Source of the DNA: Diaporthe sp. PMI_573
Lineage: Eukaryota > Ascomycota > Sordariomycetes > Diaporthales > Diaporthaceae
Reading direction: 5' to 3'
Assembly: GCA_021399435.1 (NCBI GenBank)
Contig: JAJTUP010000001.1
Span: forward strand, 1,054,001 to 1,118,000
DNA length: 64,000 nt
Below, in pieces: positions 1 to 11,525 of the stretch (positions are counted from its first letter, which is position 1; the number at the start of each line of letters is the position of its first letter). The notes beneath the pieces are model-generated. The model did not search any database and was not told the origin of the DNA. It worked only from the letters and a program-made list of their open reading frames with translations. Position numbers and translations under genes: made by a program.

Positions 1-743
1 TCATCCGATGGGCCGTACTTCGGTCTATAAAATCCAGAAGACCCGCGTCTACCCCATTCAGATGCAAGGTTGCAAGCGATGCGGGCCTGTATATGGGAAA
101 GCGGAAATCACTCCATTGGACCTGCTGTCCGGTCCGTGAAGAGACCCATTGCTGGCCTTCATTGGAGAATATCGGAACGCCATTAAAGAACCAGTGTGGA
201 CCGAGGTGCCTCGCTGCAGAATATAGCGACTCAGTTGAGGAAACGGTGTGGCAAGGACTCGCCACCTGTGGGGTATTCTGGTAACTTGTAGGACTTTTTG
301 AGGCCGTGATTCTTCCAGTACTGTCGACCAGTGATGGAGAGGCAGTGTTACTCGAGGTCTCGGATGCAACAGGCCGAGGCCGAGCGTCCTCGAGCTGTGC
401 AACGCGACGGGCGAGATCCTGAACATCCTTCGACTGAGTCCTAGTCAAGCCGACGTCAGAAATATTGGCTCTAACCAAGGAGATGGTAGGCCGATTCGTT
501 ATATATAATACTTCGCTTTCTAAGATGACCAACCTTTTCTTCTGTTTCCGCGACGGCCGCTCCCGAACAAACGTGCAGTCAAGATTATGATGTTGGCACC
601 AATCGCACGGGGTACCCTGTACCGCGATAACGCACTCAATCTTATATGGCCACGTTTGTTAGTAAGTTATACCGGTATCTCTGTCCAAACTGAAGACACA
701 CCTTGCGCCGATAGCATGCATCACATGCTCGTTTCCGGGACAT
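1..743 (-). CDS. Zn2Cys6 fungal transcription factor, 5' part (runs off left edge)
   Basis: Nuclear DNA-binding regulator of the Gal4-type zinc-cluster class. It is visible only after splicing: exon 1 743-702, exon 2 640-534, exon 3 440 to beyond position 1. Introns are 641-701 (donor GTGTGT, branch TTACTAAC) and 441-533 (branch CTGAC, acceptor TAG). The joined frame gives the six-cysteine cluster at residues 7, 10, 17, 26, 29 and 36 (spacing 2-6-8-2-6) with the CDACYRRK and CDWC motifs. A basic stretch and a coiled-coil linker (VQDLARRVAQLE) follow, then a motif of the type PHWFFNGVPIFS typical of the region after the linker in these regulators. All 439 nt of exon 3 are open. The start is the ATG at 743. 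The C-terminal fungal-specific regulatory domain lies outside the window. The target genes are unknown. Confidence 0.85.
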
Positions 744-2943
744 CGTACGCGGGGCCAGGAATTCTCAACGCAGGCTCCGAAAGGCCGCAAAATGTAAGGA
801 TGAAACGCCGCAGCGGCCGCTGACACATACACGATGATGCTGGGAGCATTTGAGCGAGAACGAAGATGACTCAGCGGCAATTCGAGATCTCCGCTTATAT
901 AACTCTCAAATCTCCACATCCAGCTCAACCGAGTCAGGACAGCCCGAACGGCGACACGGCATCATTGGCTCTGCAACCCAAGTTTCGCACGATCGATGCT
1001 CTCCAATGCAAGCCAGATCATAATATGAGAGAGCAGTGAGTCCACCAACATGTTATGCAGGTGTAATCTCTTCCTTTTTATCTGGTTGGATCGAAGGGAC
1101 CAGTGAAACCAAATCCGCCAAGAATTGAGCGCTCTGTCTGGCTGCCCAGGTGGGATGAGGCCAAGTAATTGATGAGAGCATTTACTTGCCAACATATGGA
1201 TCATTGACGCCTTTGGGCGTGTCTGAGTGCTTGAATTCGCCTGGTTGTATCCCTGATGGGCCCATGGTTGGAAATCCAGCCAATCTTATTGTCACTGGCA
1301 TGTGAAATTCCACGACGATTCTCAAGAATGGGGAGCAGGCTCTCTGGTAACATAATTACATTTCTTCTCCATCTTTAAGTAATCATGTGCTTTGTGTTAA
1401 CCTTCGAGTCACTGTTTTTCATTTGTCCAACGAGTGTGGCATTTGGATGCATGATACAACCTCGAGGTCCTAACCCCAACAAATCTTCTCATTACTTGTC
1501 AAGCAAATTTGCGTGCATATATGTGTCTCGAAACCTCTTCCTGGATCATTCAATTTCAAAATGCTTACCAATAGAATTTTCGATGATCCACGCTGATGAC
1601 GCTTCTCCGTAGACAGCGAGGACATGTTCGCAGTTTCCCCAGAAAGGTCCGGGGTCCGGAGTAACAGGCCGATCGCCAAGGTAGCCTGCACTAACAACCA
1701 ATCAGTGATTTTGGCAGTATACATGTATACCTACACAGGCGTGATACACCCGTGCGTTGAACAGTTGCAGCGAACTGACGCAACCATTTAAGGTTGTCCA
1801 GAAGTAGAAGCTCTGTTACTAGCACATCAAGTTTCCAGAGCCCAATCAGAGAGCCAGTGGACTTGTACACGAATATGGTGCTAGCGGAAGTACGTTCTAC
1901 GACCCGACCCAATTAGTGCACTTAGTGGTGAAACCTTGAAGCGCATAAACGAGTTAGCGCAGAACCTACCACCAGTGATTCGTGGTCCTGAGGTGGACAT
2001 GAGTGAGTTGGAACAATCGGCCATCGCCAGGTCCGGATTGCTGAGCTGAGGATGAGAGGATGAGGAACCGAATTGAACTTGTACTTGGATGCAGTCGTCC
2101 CGGGTGATTGAATCGCTGCAACGATCAGCTGCGATGGTCCATTCCGAGGACTAGCAAACAGTAGTCATGACCTTACAAGCACGAGTCCAATCACTCGAAA
2201 CTAATAATTTTGCCAGTTAAGCACCAGGGACTTGAAGGCCCCTGTGAAACTGTGAATCTCACATAAGCACAAGACGTTGTCCACCCCAAGTCAGCAATGA
2301 CGACCCTTGGGAATGCCGGCGCTGCCTTTGGAATGCAAGAAAGCCGCTTGTCTTCTCGGATTGGAGATGATAATCAATGATCTACTGACAGGCAGGACTA
2401 ATTCGTCTCGGGATGCAACGACAGATATTGAAATGCACGATGAACAGCGACAAAAGTCCAGTCAATAGGTACCACGTTTGTGCCGGATTGGGGAGAGTGC
2501 CTCCCTTTAGGGCATTTATGGATTTCCCCAACCTAGCTGATAGGGGACGCCGAGATGACCGGCAGTCAAACCCGCCCATTCAACGGTGTGACACGAGCTT
2601 GGCTGCCACCGGGCTGCAGAAATTCGGGGGTTTGGCTTACATGGGTACAACTGTATGCAGCCCAAGCCGAACAGGGGCGATGCGTGAGTGGCTGGGCTTC
2701 CGGAGCTGAGGCAGTGATCACTGTAATGCTTACAAGGAGGGTCACACTGACAAAGACAAATCACACATAAGTACAACATCTCACAAAGACTTGAAGAGCG
2801 GCCACCCGAGGATTTTCCAAGAACCTTTACGTTGCCCGAACTCTATCGCGGTCCCACATCGTACTGCAAAATCGCCACCAGCTAACTGCGTCTGCATATG
2901 AGACATTTAGGGCAAATGGGCCCTCAAGAATGAGCCTGACAAT
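744..2943. other. Intergenic region between divergent genes, with possible degenerate exons
   Basis: This is 2.2 kb between the zinc-cluster gene (leftward) and the STAND/WD40 gene (rightward), so it must hold both promoters. Two short stretches on the + strand read like coding sequence. One at about 1608-1788 includes DMFAVSPERSGVRSN. The other, at about 1890-2048, includes LKRINELAQNLPPVIRG and ends at a TGA. No start and no consistent splice pattern links them, so they may be remnants of a decayed gene. Nothing else is recognised. Confidence 0.4.
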
Positions 2944-5782
2944 ATGCACACCATGGACACTTATCTCCTCAAGGCCGCCGTTCTTTACGCGCTGTCTGCC
3001 ACCCAGCAGACGACCACGCTGGTCGACGAGTTCCTGCAGAACACCTCCTTCGCCAACTCGGACCTAGACCCGCTCGCGTACGAGCTGCTCGACCTCCGCA
3101 CGCCGCTTGAGCGCTTGGGAGACTCCGAGGTCAAGATACCGACACGCCTCCAGCCGCCCATTCTCGCCATAGTTCGCGGGTGCGGAGATGCGCTCGCCCG
3201 TGTCGATTCCGTGCTGCATGAGTGCGCCGATGGCCCACTACGGGAGGCACTTTGGGTGGCCAAGGTTCCGGAGGTGCGGGATTTGAAGGATGGGTTGCAG
3301 ACATGCCGGCGGGCGCTGCAGGTAAGGATGACTCGTTCCCCCGGCCCAGTGCATGACCGTCTGCTAACGGCTTCTGCAGCTAGCCTTAGAGGTTGTGAAC
3401 CTGTAAGTGCCCGTAGTTGGACTGCGAATAGTGGTAGATCAGCTCGTTGACCAAAAACAGGGCGGCAGCCAAGGAAATCGGCGCTGATGCGGAAGCTTTC
3501 TCGACATATCTCGACCAAGACACGTCCAGAGTCTTGGCTCTCATCCGCCGGACTATTCAGCAGGCCCAGGAAAGCGAGGATCGGGATGGTCTGAACTCGA
3601 CTCTGAAGAAGTCACTTGATGATATCCGTCTCTACGTGCAGTCGCTTTGCAGGTCGGATACTAGGGATAAGACATCGCCGATCACTCCACCAGCAGCATT
3701 AAGGAAGCCCACCATCAAAGAAAATCAAGAGTGCGTTGCAACTTACTTACCCTATAACGCATCCTTAACTGACCCTTGGGCTATAGGGACGCTTCCACAA
3801 TTGTCGTATCAATGATGTCTGAACCTAACCATCCAGAAAGCCCAGCAACATCTCCTACGTTCCTTGGCAATGGGTTGCGACCGGCAAAGCGACTGAGCAG
3901 TGCATTTGGCAGATGGTCACTCGGCTCTACCAGAAAGTCCAATGCCGCTTCAACACTGAAATCGACAGCCAGCTCCGTCATCTCTCGACCGTCGTCGGCG
4001 ATGTCGTCCGTTCATACACCAGCCGATGACGATGCATCATCAATCAGCAGCGCACCAATGACGCCCGGTGCGTCTCGAAAAGCTTCGTATGCTTCTCACG
4101 TATCCTCACCCCGTTCGAAGAATTCATTCCGCTCGAGTATTTCTAGCCGAGGCTCTCGAGTCCCCCGAATGATCTCGCCAACCTCGAACCCACATTCAAG
4201 TTCGCTACTTCCACCTGCTCCTCCCGCCAAAAATCCCCGGCGGACAACACTGTCTTCGATGAACGAGAGCGTTGATGGGCTGCCGTCACCGCCGACACCA
4301 AGCGACAGCTTCTCAGCACCTTTCAAGTATTTTGACCAAATCTCCATTGCTGGTTCTACTACGTCTCATTCCTCCGACCGGCGTGAATCCGAGGGTATGA
4401 AGCCTCTACCACTTTTCGCCGTGAGTCCACCCGACAAGATCTATATCGAACCGAGTGAAGTACCTGCCCGCTACAATCAGCCGAGGAGCACGCCCTTCAC
4501 TACGCCTTCCATCGAGCTCGTACGGACCAAAATGCTCTCGTTCAACGAAAAGGGGTCAGGCCACGCTGTGACAGCATTTCACGTGGATGTGTCCCCAGCA
4601 TCGTATATCGTGGCGAGCAAGCACGGAGACAAGACCATGAAGATCTTCGGACTGCCACTGTCGAACGTTCAGTCATCTATCAAGGTAAACTTCTGGGTCT
4701 CCATGCAGCCAAGGTCGCGGGACTTCTTCGTCAACAGCCACGCCATCCTGTCGGAGACAAGCGCACTGATCGCCGTCGCCTCCGGATTCGGAAATAGCCT
4801 GGAGATCTGGAGCTGGGAGCGCAAGAAGAAGCTACAGTCCATAGACGCGGCCTTCCGCTGGGCCGCCGTGAAGGCAGACATTTACGACGCCAAATTCCCA
4901 CCCTTGGCCTGCTATCGCGAGACGGGCGACGCCATCGACCTGTACCCGGTCACCGACCAGAAGCCCAGCAGCGACTCCAAGAACGCAAGCAAGAAACCGT
5001 TCGGCAAACCCATCTCCATCGAGCTATGCAGGGCCGGCATGCCCCACGTCCCCAAGCTGCCGGAGCTGGCCTTCTCGGCCACATCACCGGTGCTGGTGGC
5101 GGCCGCAGGGCCCCGGCCGCCGCGAGCTGGCCACCCCCCGCCGCCACACTCCGCCATGCTGATGATGTGGGATCTCGACATCTGCTGCCCTGCCGGCTAC
5201 GAAGGGGCCAAGCCGAGCTCGCGCCCGACCCGGGTGTGCATGCCGCGGCACGCGGAACTCGACACGGCGCTGCCGTGCGGGCTGGCGACGCACGGCGACC
5301 TGGTGGTGTCCATATGGATTCCCAACAACGTGCGGGTGATTGGGCGCCCCGGCGCGTGGCAGGTGGAGCCCGTCGCCGTGCACGAGCGGTGGGTGCTGGT
5401 GTGGGACCTCGCGGGCGACACGACGTCTGTGTTCCCGATCCCGGACGAGAACACCATCGCGTGCATCAGTCCGGACTGCCGGTACGTCGCGTACCGGCAG
5501 GGCCCCGGGGCGGATACGGGGATGGGCGGCTCGAGGAACTGTCTCGTGATATTGGATACCCTCAGGAGCGGGAGGGAGGTGTGGAGGATACCAACTTTTG
5601 GCGGGACGATGGCCATGGCCGGGGGAAGTGAGCAGCTATTGGATCTGTCGAGGGTCACTTCGATTTCCTTCTCCTCTGATGGCAGGACGTTCTTCGTTGG
5701 CGATGTCAACGGCTCAGTGGGTGTCTATGAGATACGCGGAGGGGACGGAGGGAGTCCTAGCGTTGTCAAGAAACATTGGTGA
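2944..5782 (+). CDS. STAND-type fungal N-terminal domain fused to WD40-like propeller, 888 aa
   Basis: Four exons: 2944-3321, 3380-3402, 3461-3730 and 3787-5782. The introns are 56-58 nt with GTAAGG/GTAAGT/GTGCGT donors and CAG/TAG ends, and the phases join exactly to give 888 residues. Residues 1 to about 235 form a helical, Leu/Ala-rich domain resembling the N-terminal domain of fungal STAND/NLR-like proteins (the 'azaphilone cluster protein L' or HeLo-like group). About 235-450 is a Ser/Thr/Pro-rich disordered linker. About 480-888 is WD40-like, with repeat-type segments such as SIKVNFWVSMQ, SLEIWSWERKKK and ISFSSDGRTFFVGDVNG. No P-loop (GxxxxGKT/S) and no NACHT or NB-ARC block was found between the two ends. 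An ATG at 2953 is an alternative start. The function is unknown; a scaffold or signalling role is inferred from the architecture only. Confidence 0.85.
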
Positions 5783-6912
5783 GTGGTGACTTTTGCTGGG
5801 AGATCACCGAAGCCATAGAAACAGTGGCTTCTATGGGGTTATGCATATATGGAGGCAGCTTTTGATGGGAACCCCTTGTACGAGTAAGGCAGCAGCAACA
5901 ACTTGATCTAGCTGCTAATAATTCGGCATTAACACTCGAATTTGCGTATACCCCTATACCTATTGTATTATAAGAGCAAAGAAAATAAACGAATCGATGG
6001 GTCGTTATTTTCCATACCAGTCTCTGTGTACACGCGAAATAGACATTTTGGTTAATAAGTCTCACCATGAATGCTTCTTGAGCAAGCTAGCTACATCGAA
6101 ATGATTTCCTGATGCCTACTCGGAATGTCTGTCATCTGCTTGGCTCATATGCAGGAAACCGATTCACACTCGACAGCCGCAGATGTATGCCTACATACTG
6201 TTTAAGAAGTGTAGGTACACGGATTAAAAACGAAACCACTTCACCACAAATCTGAAGGTGACAATCTCTGGGCTTTCATCCAACGGCGAGAAAGGTCGGT
6301 CCAATTTCTGTACGACAGCCTGATCAGAAAGTGAATCTGTTCTATTGACGTAACTTTTGGGGGCTATGTGGGTAGTCGGAGGCCGAACTGCGCTTGTTGG
6401 AATTATTGATGCATGAGCGGCCTCGGAATATCAGTCTGGAAGCACGGCTGCATGCATCGGGAAGGATCCCTCCAAAGATTGCAAGCAAGGCCAATCCTTT
6501 CCTAACGTCTCACTGGCCCGCGTTGCAGACCGGTCAAAACATAGACCACGACTGGCGTGGGGTGGTGGAAGCTCTCGAACTACCTCGTCCAAATTCGGTC
6601 GTAGAGCTGCCGCTACTTCCGCGGAGCCCCCCTGGAGCTAGCTGGACATCCCTAGCCTGGCCAAAATGTTCCTTGTTATTTTCCTATTTTCCCGTGGCCT
6701 AGGTCTCGATCGATCGCCGTTGCCCAATGAGGAGCTGGCCACAATATAATCCTTGCGGCGCTCCCGCATGGATGCTAGGGTTCAGCGGATACGAGCGGCT
6801 ACCGGGATGCTTGTATACAAGTCTATTGTTCTTGTTCAACCATCCACCTGCCCCATTGTGCAGAAGCGTTGCATTATTGTGACGCCATCGTCAGTCAATA
6901 TCTGCACGCATC

Positions 6913-6944
6913 TCAAATGAGACCGAGATCAAATGAGACCGAGA
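6913..6944. repeat. 16-bp direct repeat, two perfect copies
   Basis: TCAAATGAGACCGAGA occurs twice head to tail (6913-6928 and 6929-6944), about 200 bp upstream of the small secreted protein start. It could be a duplicated regulatory site. AGACCGAGATGACC at about 8417 shares the core. Confidence 0.8.
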
Positions 6945-7015
6945 TGCTCCATGCACGTACGCGCGTTTGAGGTTTAGCCGGGAGGTACAGAGCTGAAGGT
7001 CGATGCGAGCAAGTG

Positions 7016-7030
7016 TTTATATATTAAATA
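7016..7030 (+). promoter_or_regulatory. Likely TATA box of the small secreted protein gene
   Basis: TTTATATATTAAATA lies about 110 bp upstream of the ATG at 7141, in otherwise mixed-composition DNA. The position suits a TATA element followed by a leader of roughly 80 nt. Confidence 0.5.
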
Positions 7031-7140
7031 GGCTCGGAGGCTCACCAACCGCCAGAGGAACAAGAAGAATCAGACATCTGCAAGTCGATACTACTCAAAT
7101 TCTTCCATTCAGACAAACCTTTCCAGTCGTTACAGTCAAG

Positions 7141-7772
7141 ATGAAGTTCCAGGCATCTGCTCTCGTCGTCGTGTTGGGTCTGAACGGGCTCGCCAACGCT
7201 GCATGCGCTGGTTTTGACCTAGGAGTCACTGAGCCCCGAGCTCTCGGTGGCGGTATGGCACAGTGTAAGCTATGACTTCTTGTCTAACATCCCTCCCTCG
7301 TCATTCTTTCCACTCATCACGGCTGCGTAATGAGAAATGCCACTGTCTTTCCCTGTGCCTCACGGCGCCATCAGCCCCATATGACTGGTCAACGCATTGA
7401 CAACCTGTCATATGCCTCCGCTGACCATCATCTACCTGCAGACAAGATATATGGCGGCAGCTGCACTTTGAGCCAGGACCTCATGCTCAACTCCACAACC
7501 GGGCACTGCGACTCACAGTACTTTGTCTGCCGGCCTCTCACAACGGAGATCTATGCCTATGACGACCCCGTGACTGGGTGGGCATATGCTTGTGTCGACA
7601 ACCCGGTAGGCTCTGAGATCTGTGGGGAGGGAGACGTGGTCAACCTTTGCGTAAGTTGGTCCTTTCCTCCAAGGCCTTACTTGAGTTCATGGAGCATCTA
7701 CTTATACGTTCCTGCTCGGTGCAGTGCAACCTAGGTTACCCACCAGACTCAGACGAGCCGATCTACAATTAG
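7141..7772 (+). CDS. Small secreted cysteine-rich protein, 126 aa
   Basis: Three exons: 7141-7264, 7442-7650 and 7725-7772. Introns are 7265-7441 (177 nt, GTAAGC, CTGAC branch, CAG) and 7651-7724 (GTAAGT, CAG). The protein starts with a clear signal peptide (MKFQASALVVVLGLNGLANA, cleavage near residue 20). The mature part holds about eight cysteines, in CAGF, GSCTLS, GHCDSQYFVCRP, YACVD, SEIC and a CC pair formed across the last splice junction. It ends PPDSDEPIYN. The length, signal peptide and cysteine content are those of secreted fungal proteins of the effector-candidate or cell-surface kind. No named family is recognised. A good TATA box lies upstream. Confidence 0.75.
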
Positions 7773-8813
7773 GTCGGGCACAGTCAGCGGAAGCTGAGGG
7801 TGGAAATATGATTTCGCTTTGTTATTCTCTGTGCTGCTCTAGCAGCCTCCGTCTCTGGTAGCAAATAGTCGGCATCTTCAGATTGTACTGGCAAGAGTCT
7901 CGGGCGGCAACGGAGTTTGGTTGGAATCTCTTGGCATTTACTGATTCTGTTTAACGTACATAAAATTTTCTTCATACAAATTGAATCCTTGAATCAACAA
8001 AACATGGCATTGACCGTAAGTTGCTCATGTTTTGAAATGTTATCCGATGAGATATTAGCGAGTCTCAATGTCGTATTTGTGGGCTCCAGGAATATTGCAT
8101 TAGCATTGCCTTGACTCCAAACCACTGTCACTTGGGCTTGCCTTGCCTTGTTGTTATGAACGGCCACAAGAGTTCTACGATACCTTGATTTTCCTACATA
8201 GCTCGTAGATGGCTACGAGAGCATACTCGCTGCTTAGAAATAAGCATGGCATTCCTCAGTGCTCGGTACTGAACTACTTCTAACCCTAGTCACGGGAAAA
8301 TGAGATACAATAATCATCGGGTGTGCAATGAATCATGTCACAGATGATATGCGTTGACGGAGTCAAATCAGTCAGAGACCAGGAGAAAAGGCATGTTGCG
8401 CTGAGGATAGAAAGGAGACCGAGATGACCAAGTTCAGTGAAGACTGAATCGCTCTCCGCAAAAGATACTCGGTGAACGCACCATAATGGATTGAGTTTGA
8501 CATATGGAGCGCCGTAACACCAGGTCTACCGTCTCCTGACTTCTTTACTCTCGGCGTGTGGAAGCCTTAAAGTCATCTGACCCGCATGGATGAGGGAGAG
8601 CAGCCCAGTATAGGTTACGCATAGCATGACATACAAAGACCGGTTTATGTAGACAGCTCGAGGAGAACATATTTACTGTGCAAGCGCGAGCTGGGCGAAT
8701 CTTTTAATGGAAAGTGATTGTCATTTTCTCAAATCATGCTATGGATCTCGCCATCGCTCACGCTTTCAACCTTGCACCAAGTTGTTCGCATCATGCGCTG
8801 CTGAAGCTGGAGC
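7773..8813. other. Intergenic, nothing recognised
   Basis: Short open frames only (for example 7917-8114), none with family motifs or paired splice signals. It separates two small-protein genes that converge on it. Confidence 0.5.
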
Positions 8814-9062
8814 TCACTTCATGGATCCATTGACATAGCCACAGCCCTGTTTCTTGCCAGACTTATCGGCCGTCTCATTGAAGTATCCGCACAGCTTGCA
8901 AGTCCAACCCGCAGACATCTTCACCGAGCTGCAGGTTTCAACAGGCTGGAGTCAGTCAAACCGTATGCTTTCTCAACCACATAGGGGTTCAGGACAGGCT
9001 GTTACTCACTTGTTCTGGGTCAGAGTCCTGGGGTGTAGTTCTTCCTTCCTGGGGTCGAGTGG
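8814..9062 (-). CDS. Small cysteine-containing protein, 3' exons only
   Basis: Two joined exons can be supported: 9062-9010 and 8928-8814. The intron 8929-9009 has a GTGAGT donor and CAG acceptor. The last exon encodes a compact Cys/Gly-rich tail (WTCKLCGYFNET, then KKQGCGYVNGSMK and a stop). The upstream exon is preceded by a plausible acceptor (ACTAAT branch, TAG) at 9063. I could not find a start codon or signal peptide in the right frame within 300 nt upstream. Either a first exon was missed, or the gene has lost its start and is decaying. The family is not recognised. Confidence 0.35.
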
Positions 9063-10465
9063 CTACAAAAGTTTGCATTAGTATTTGCTTCTGGACAAGA
9101 CAGGCTGGGAGTAAATAGTACTCGCTTGGTCGGGTACATATGTACCACTTCTGCTCTCAATTAAACCTGAGTTTGGGGTTCCAAGAGCTTTGCCAAGATT
9201 CTCACGGGTGAAATGTTGTTCGGTGCGCAAAAAGGCGTTCAGTGCTGAGTTTGGAATTGTTTTGATTTTGCTGGTGGTGATTTTGAAGTTTGAATTGAAA
9301 AGAAATGCAAAAGAAAGACCCGCTGAGGTGTCCTTTTAAAATCGCAGATGAAGCTAGCAAGTGTTGCTGAACAGCAAGCAGCAGCTGTGATTATGGTCCT
9401 TTCCGGACCCTCATTGCAATGGCACTCACTATATCCAGCGACCGCTATAATCTCATGAATAACATTAGTGAAAAGACTGCGATGTGTGTTGATGAGCAAC
9501 GGCTGGAAACGACTCACATGGTTGCCAAATGTGAAATTTTTGAAAGTGCGGTGACTGACCTAGGCAGTGAATGGCCATGCAGTTGGAATCCCATATCAAT
9601 GTAAACCTTGCGCAAAACATCCACACATAGATGGCTTGTCACTCGCGGAAGCAGTCAGTCATATGCAATGCGTTCGTGAGTGAGTTGGGCCTCAGCAAAG
9701 CTGCCGAATGAGTCTTGATGAGACATTGTCTTCCAGACTAATGTAACCATTTTGTTTTGTGTAGATTCCAACACTGGAAAAGGATCGGAGAATTTGAAAG
9801 AGTGCACATGGGCGGTATATCTTCTCTGCTTTCAAGCTCACGATAACGTCCCAATTTCAACATTTAGATGCTGAATTTGAACTTTCCTTCTTCAACGGCT
9901 GGGCAAGTGTAGCTCAAGATCCCATCCCACAAAATGGCTCATTTTCCGTTACCAGGGGTTCAATGTACGCCGGTCATGTTGGGACCCTAGCTCGCTTCTC
10001 GTGCACTTTACAGCCGGGTATTAACTTGGCTGCGCATTCCCCAATCACTCATGGTTCATGAAATATGACCTCTGCGACACATGATATTTATTATGTGGAG
10101 TACATCCTCTCCTGCCTAGACATGAGCCTATCATTCGCCTGCACTGCGTTTCAGCTTCAGCAGTGACTGATTATGATGAACTAGTGGTGCCCTCGTCAGA
10201 CAGCTGTGGCAGGCACCGTCAGTCGCCGGTGGCCCCCATAAAGAAGAAGTGGTAGCATGCATCCACAGAATGGTGTCAGCGGCAAGTATTCCCAACCCAT
10301 GCAAGCAAGAAAACTGAAAAGAACGATCCAGATGTGGTCAAGATGCCATCTTGCATGCCCACTTTCTAGTATTCAGCCGCCCAAGTTGTCTCATTCGGCC
10401 ACCCCCCCAAGAGCCAGCTGTATTTAACCAGAATCGCCATGATCATGACCCGGCTCCGAAGAGAC
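9063..10465. other. Intergenic, nothing convincing
   Basis: About 1.4 kb. 9063-9517 is probably the leader or first exon of the small cysteine-containing gene on the - strand. An A/C-rich stretch around 9240-9300 looks like a fungal 5' leader. The rest shows no gene. Confidence 0.45.
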
Positions 10466-10867
10466 TCAAAGGGTCTGAGCCCTGGCTCGAAGCTCATCAC
10501 GAAGTGAAAGCCGGATGCGGAGGGCAACCACAAGCTTTTCGTCACTCCACCCTTCATTCTCGGCCTGGCGGATAATGCGGACGGTCTCTTGGCGCTTCTG
10601 CAGGCTCATTGCCTGCTCAGAATCCGTACCCTTCGACTGTTCCCCTGATCCAACTGGTGCAGGTGTGTCTGCAGATGGCTGGCTCTTTATCGCGGGGTCG
10701 TTCAGGGCCATGGTGAGCTTCTCTTCGGACCAGCCCTCGGAATCGGCCTTGCGTGCCAAGACGGCGGCTTCGAACTTGGCTTGCTTCTGGTCGTGATCCG
10801 GATGTGCGTTGGACGGTGCCTCCCCGCGAGAAAGCCCGGACAAGGAAATGGAGTTGGGTGGAGACAT
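10466..10867 (-). CDS. Hypothetical 133-aa protein with an internal duplicated motif
   Basis: Single exon with ATG at 10867; an in-frame upstream extension to 10945 is less likely. The N-terminal 30 residues are Ser/Pro/His-rich. Two similar helical units follow, at residues 30-57 (AKFEAAVLARKADSEGWSEE) and 93-120 (ETVRIIRQAENEGWSDEK). Each has an E-G-W-S-(E/D)-E-K-L core, and an acidic Gln/Ser linker separates them. The C-terminus is basic (RDELRARAQTL). No signal peptide or membrane segment. The family is not recognised; the repeats suggest a small intracellular binding module. Confidence 0.6.
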   Translation of the reverse strand: MSPPNSISLSGLSRGEAPSNAHPDHDQKQAKFEAAVLARKADSEGWSEEKLTMALNDPAIKSQPSADTPAPVGSGEQSKGTDSEQAMSLQKRQETVRIIRQAENEGWSDEKLVVALRIRLSLRDELRARAQTL

Positions 10868-11525
10868 GATTGTTTGAAGTGGTTTGGAAAAGTACAACTC
10901 GTGTTGAGCCAGGCGTGGTAAAAGCGATATGGTTGTTGAGATCACTTCGAGGATGTCGGAAGAGTGTGTTCAAATGTTGAAAATGACGACGGTAGGTGCG
11001 TGTAAAGAGGAAATTATAGAAGAATGACCACGGTCCAATTTTTGTAGGCAAAGAAAAGTTGCGCAAAATACCACAAGCTGTGAATACTAGCCTCTACTTT
11101 GATTAAATCGAACACTGATGATTCCTCGACGGCGGGCTGGCCTAGCGACCATTAGCGTGTACGCCGGGCGTGTGACAATGTCTTCTGCTTGATAGAGCGG
11201 ACACCTTAAACCCAAGCATTAAACTTATTAGTACCTCCGATTCTCAAGCTGTAAGTGCTATATACGCAGCCGTTGCTTCCCAAATTTGGGACCACATGGC
11301 CTGATTCACTGGTTGACATTCGCTGCCTATCGTGTGTAACGTCGTTGAATACTCCGTCCAGATGTCGACCAACAGGATCTATCGATGGATGTTTTGAGCT
11401 CTGTGATTGCTAGCCGCGATTTCCATAGGTCAAAATTATCTAGGAGATGAAGACCTGCCTTCTTGAAGATTTATAATAACCATGCCGGTTTGTATTTATG
11501 TTTTTATTTTACGCAGCGGACGTTT
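10868..11525. other. Intergenic between two leftward genes
   Basis: It holds the promoter and leader of the 133-aa gene and the 3' flank of the reductase gene. No open frame with recognisable content. Confidence 0.5.

Larger units (their letters stand above)
5783..7140. other. Intergenic region, promoter of the secreted protein gene
   Basis: No convincing gene. It holds the 3' flank of the WD40 gene and the upstream region of the small secreted protein. A short open frame at 6394-6702 has no recognisable content or splice context. Confidence 0.5.

Noticed and set aside
5026..5709. Long frames overlapping the WD40 gene in other phases
   Set aside because: They are out-of-phase shadows of the GC-rich coding exon.
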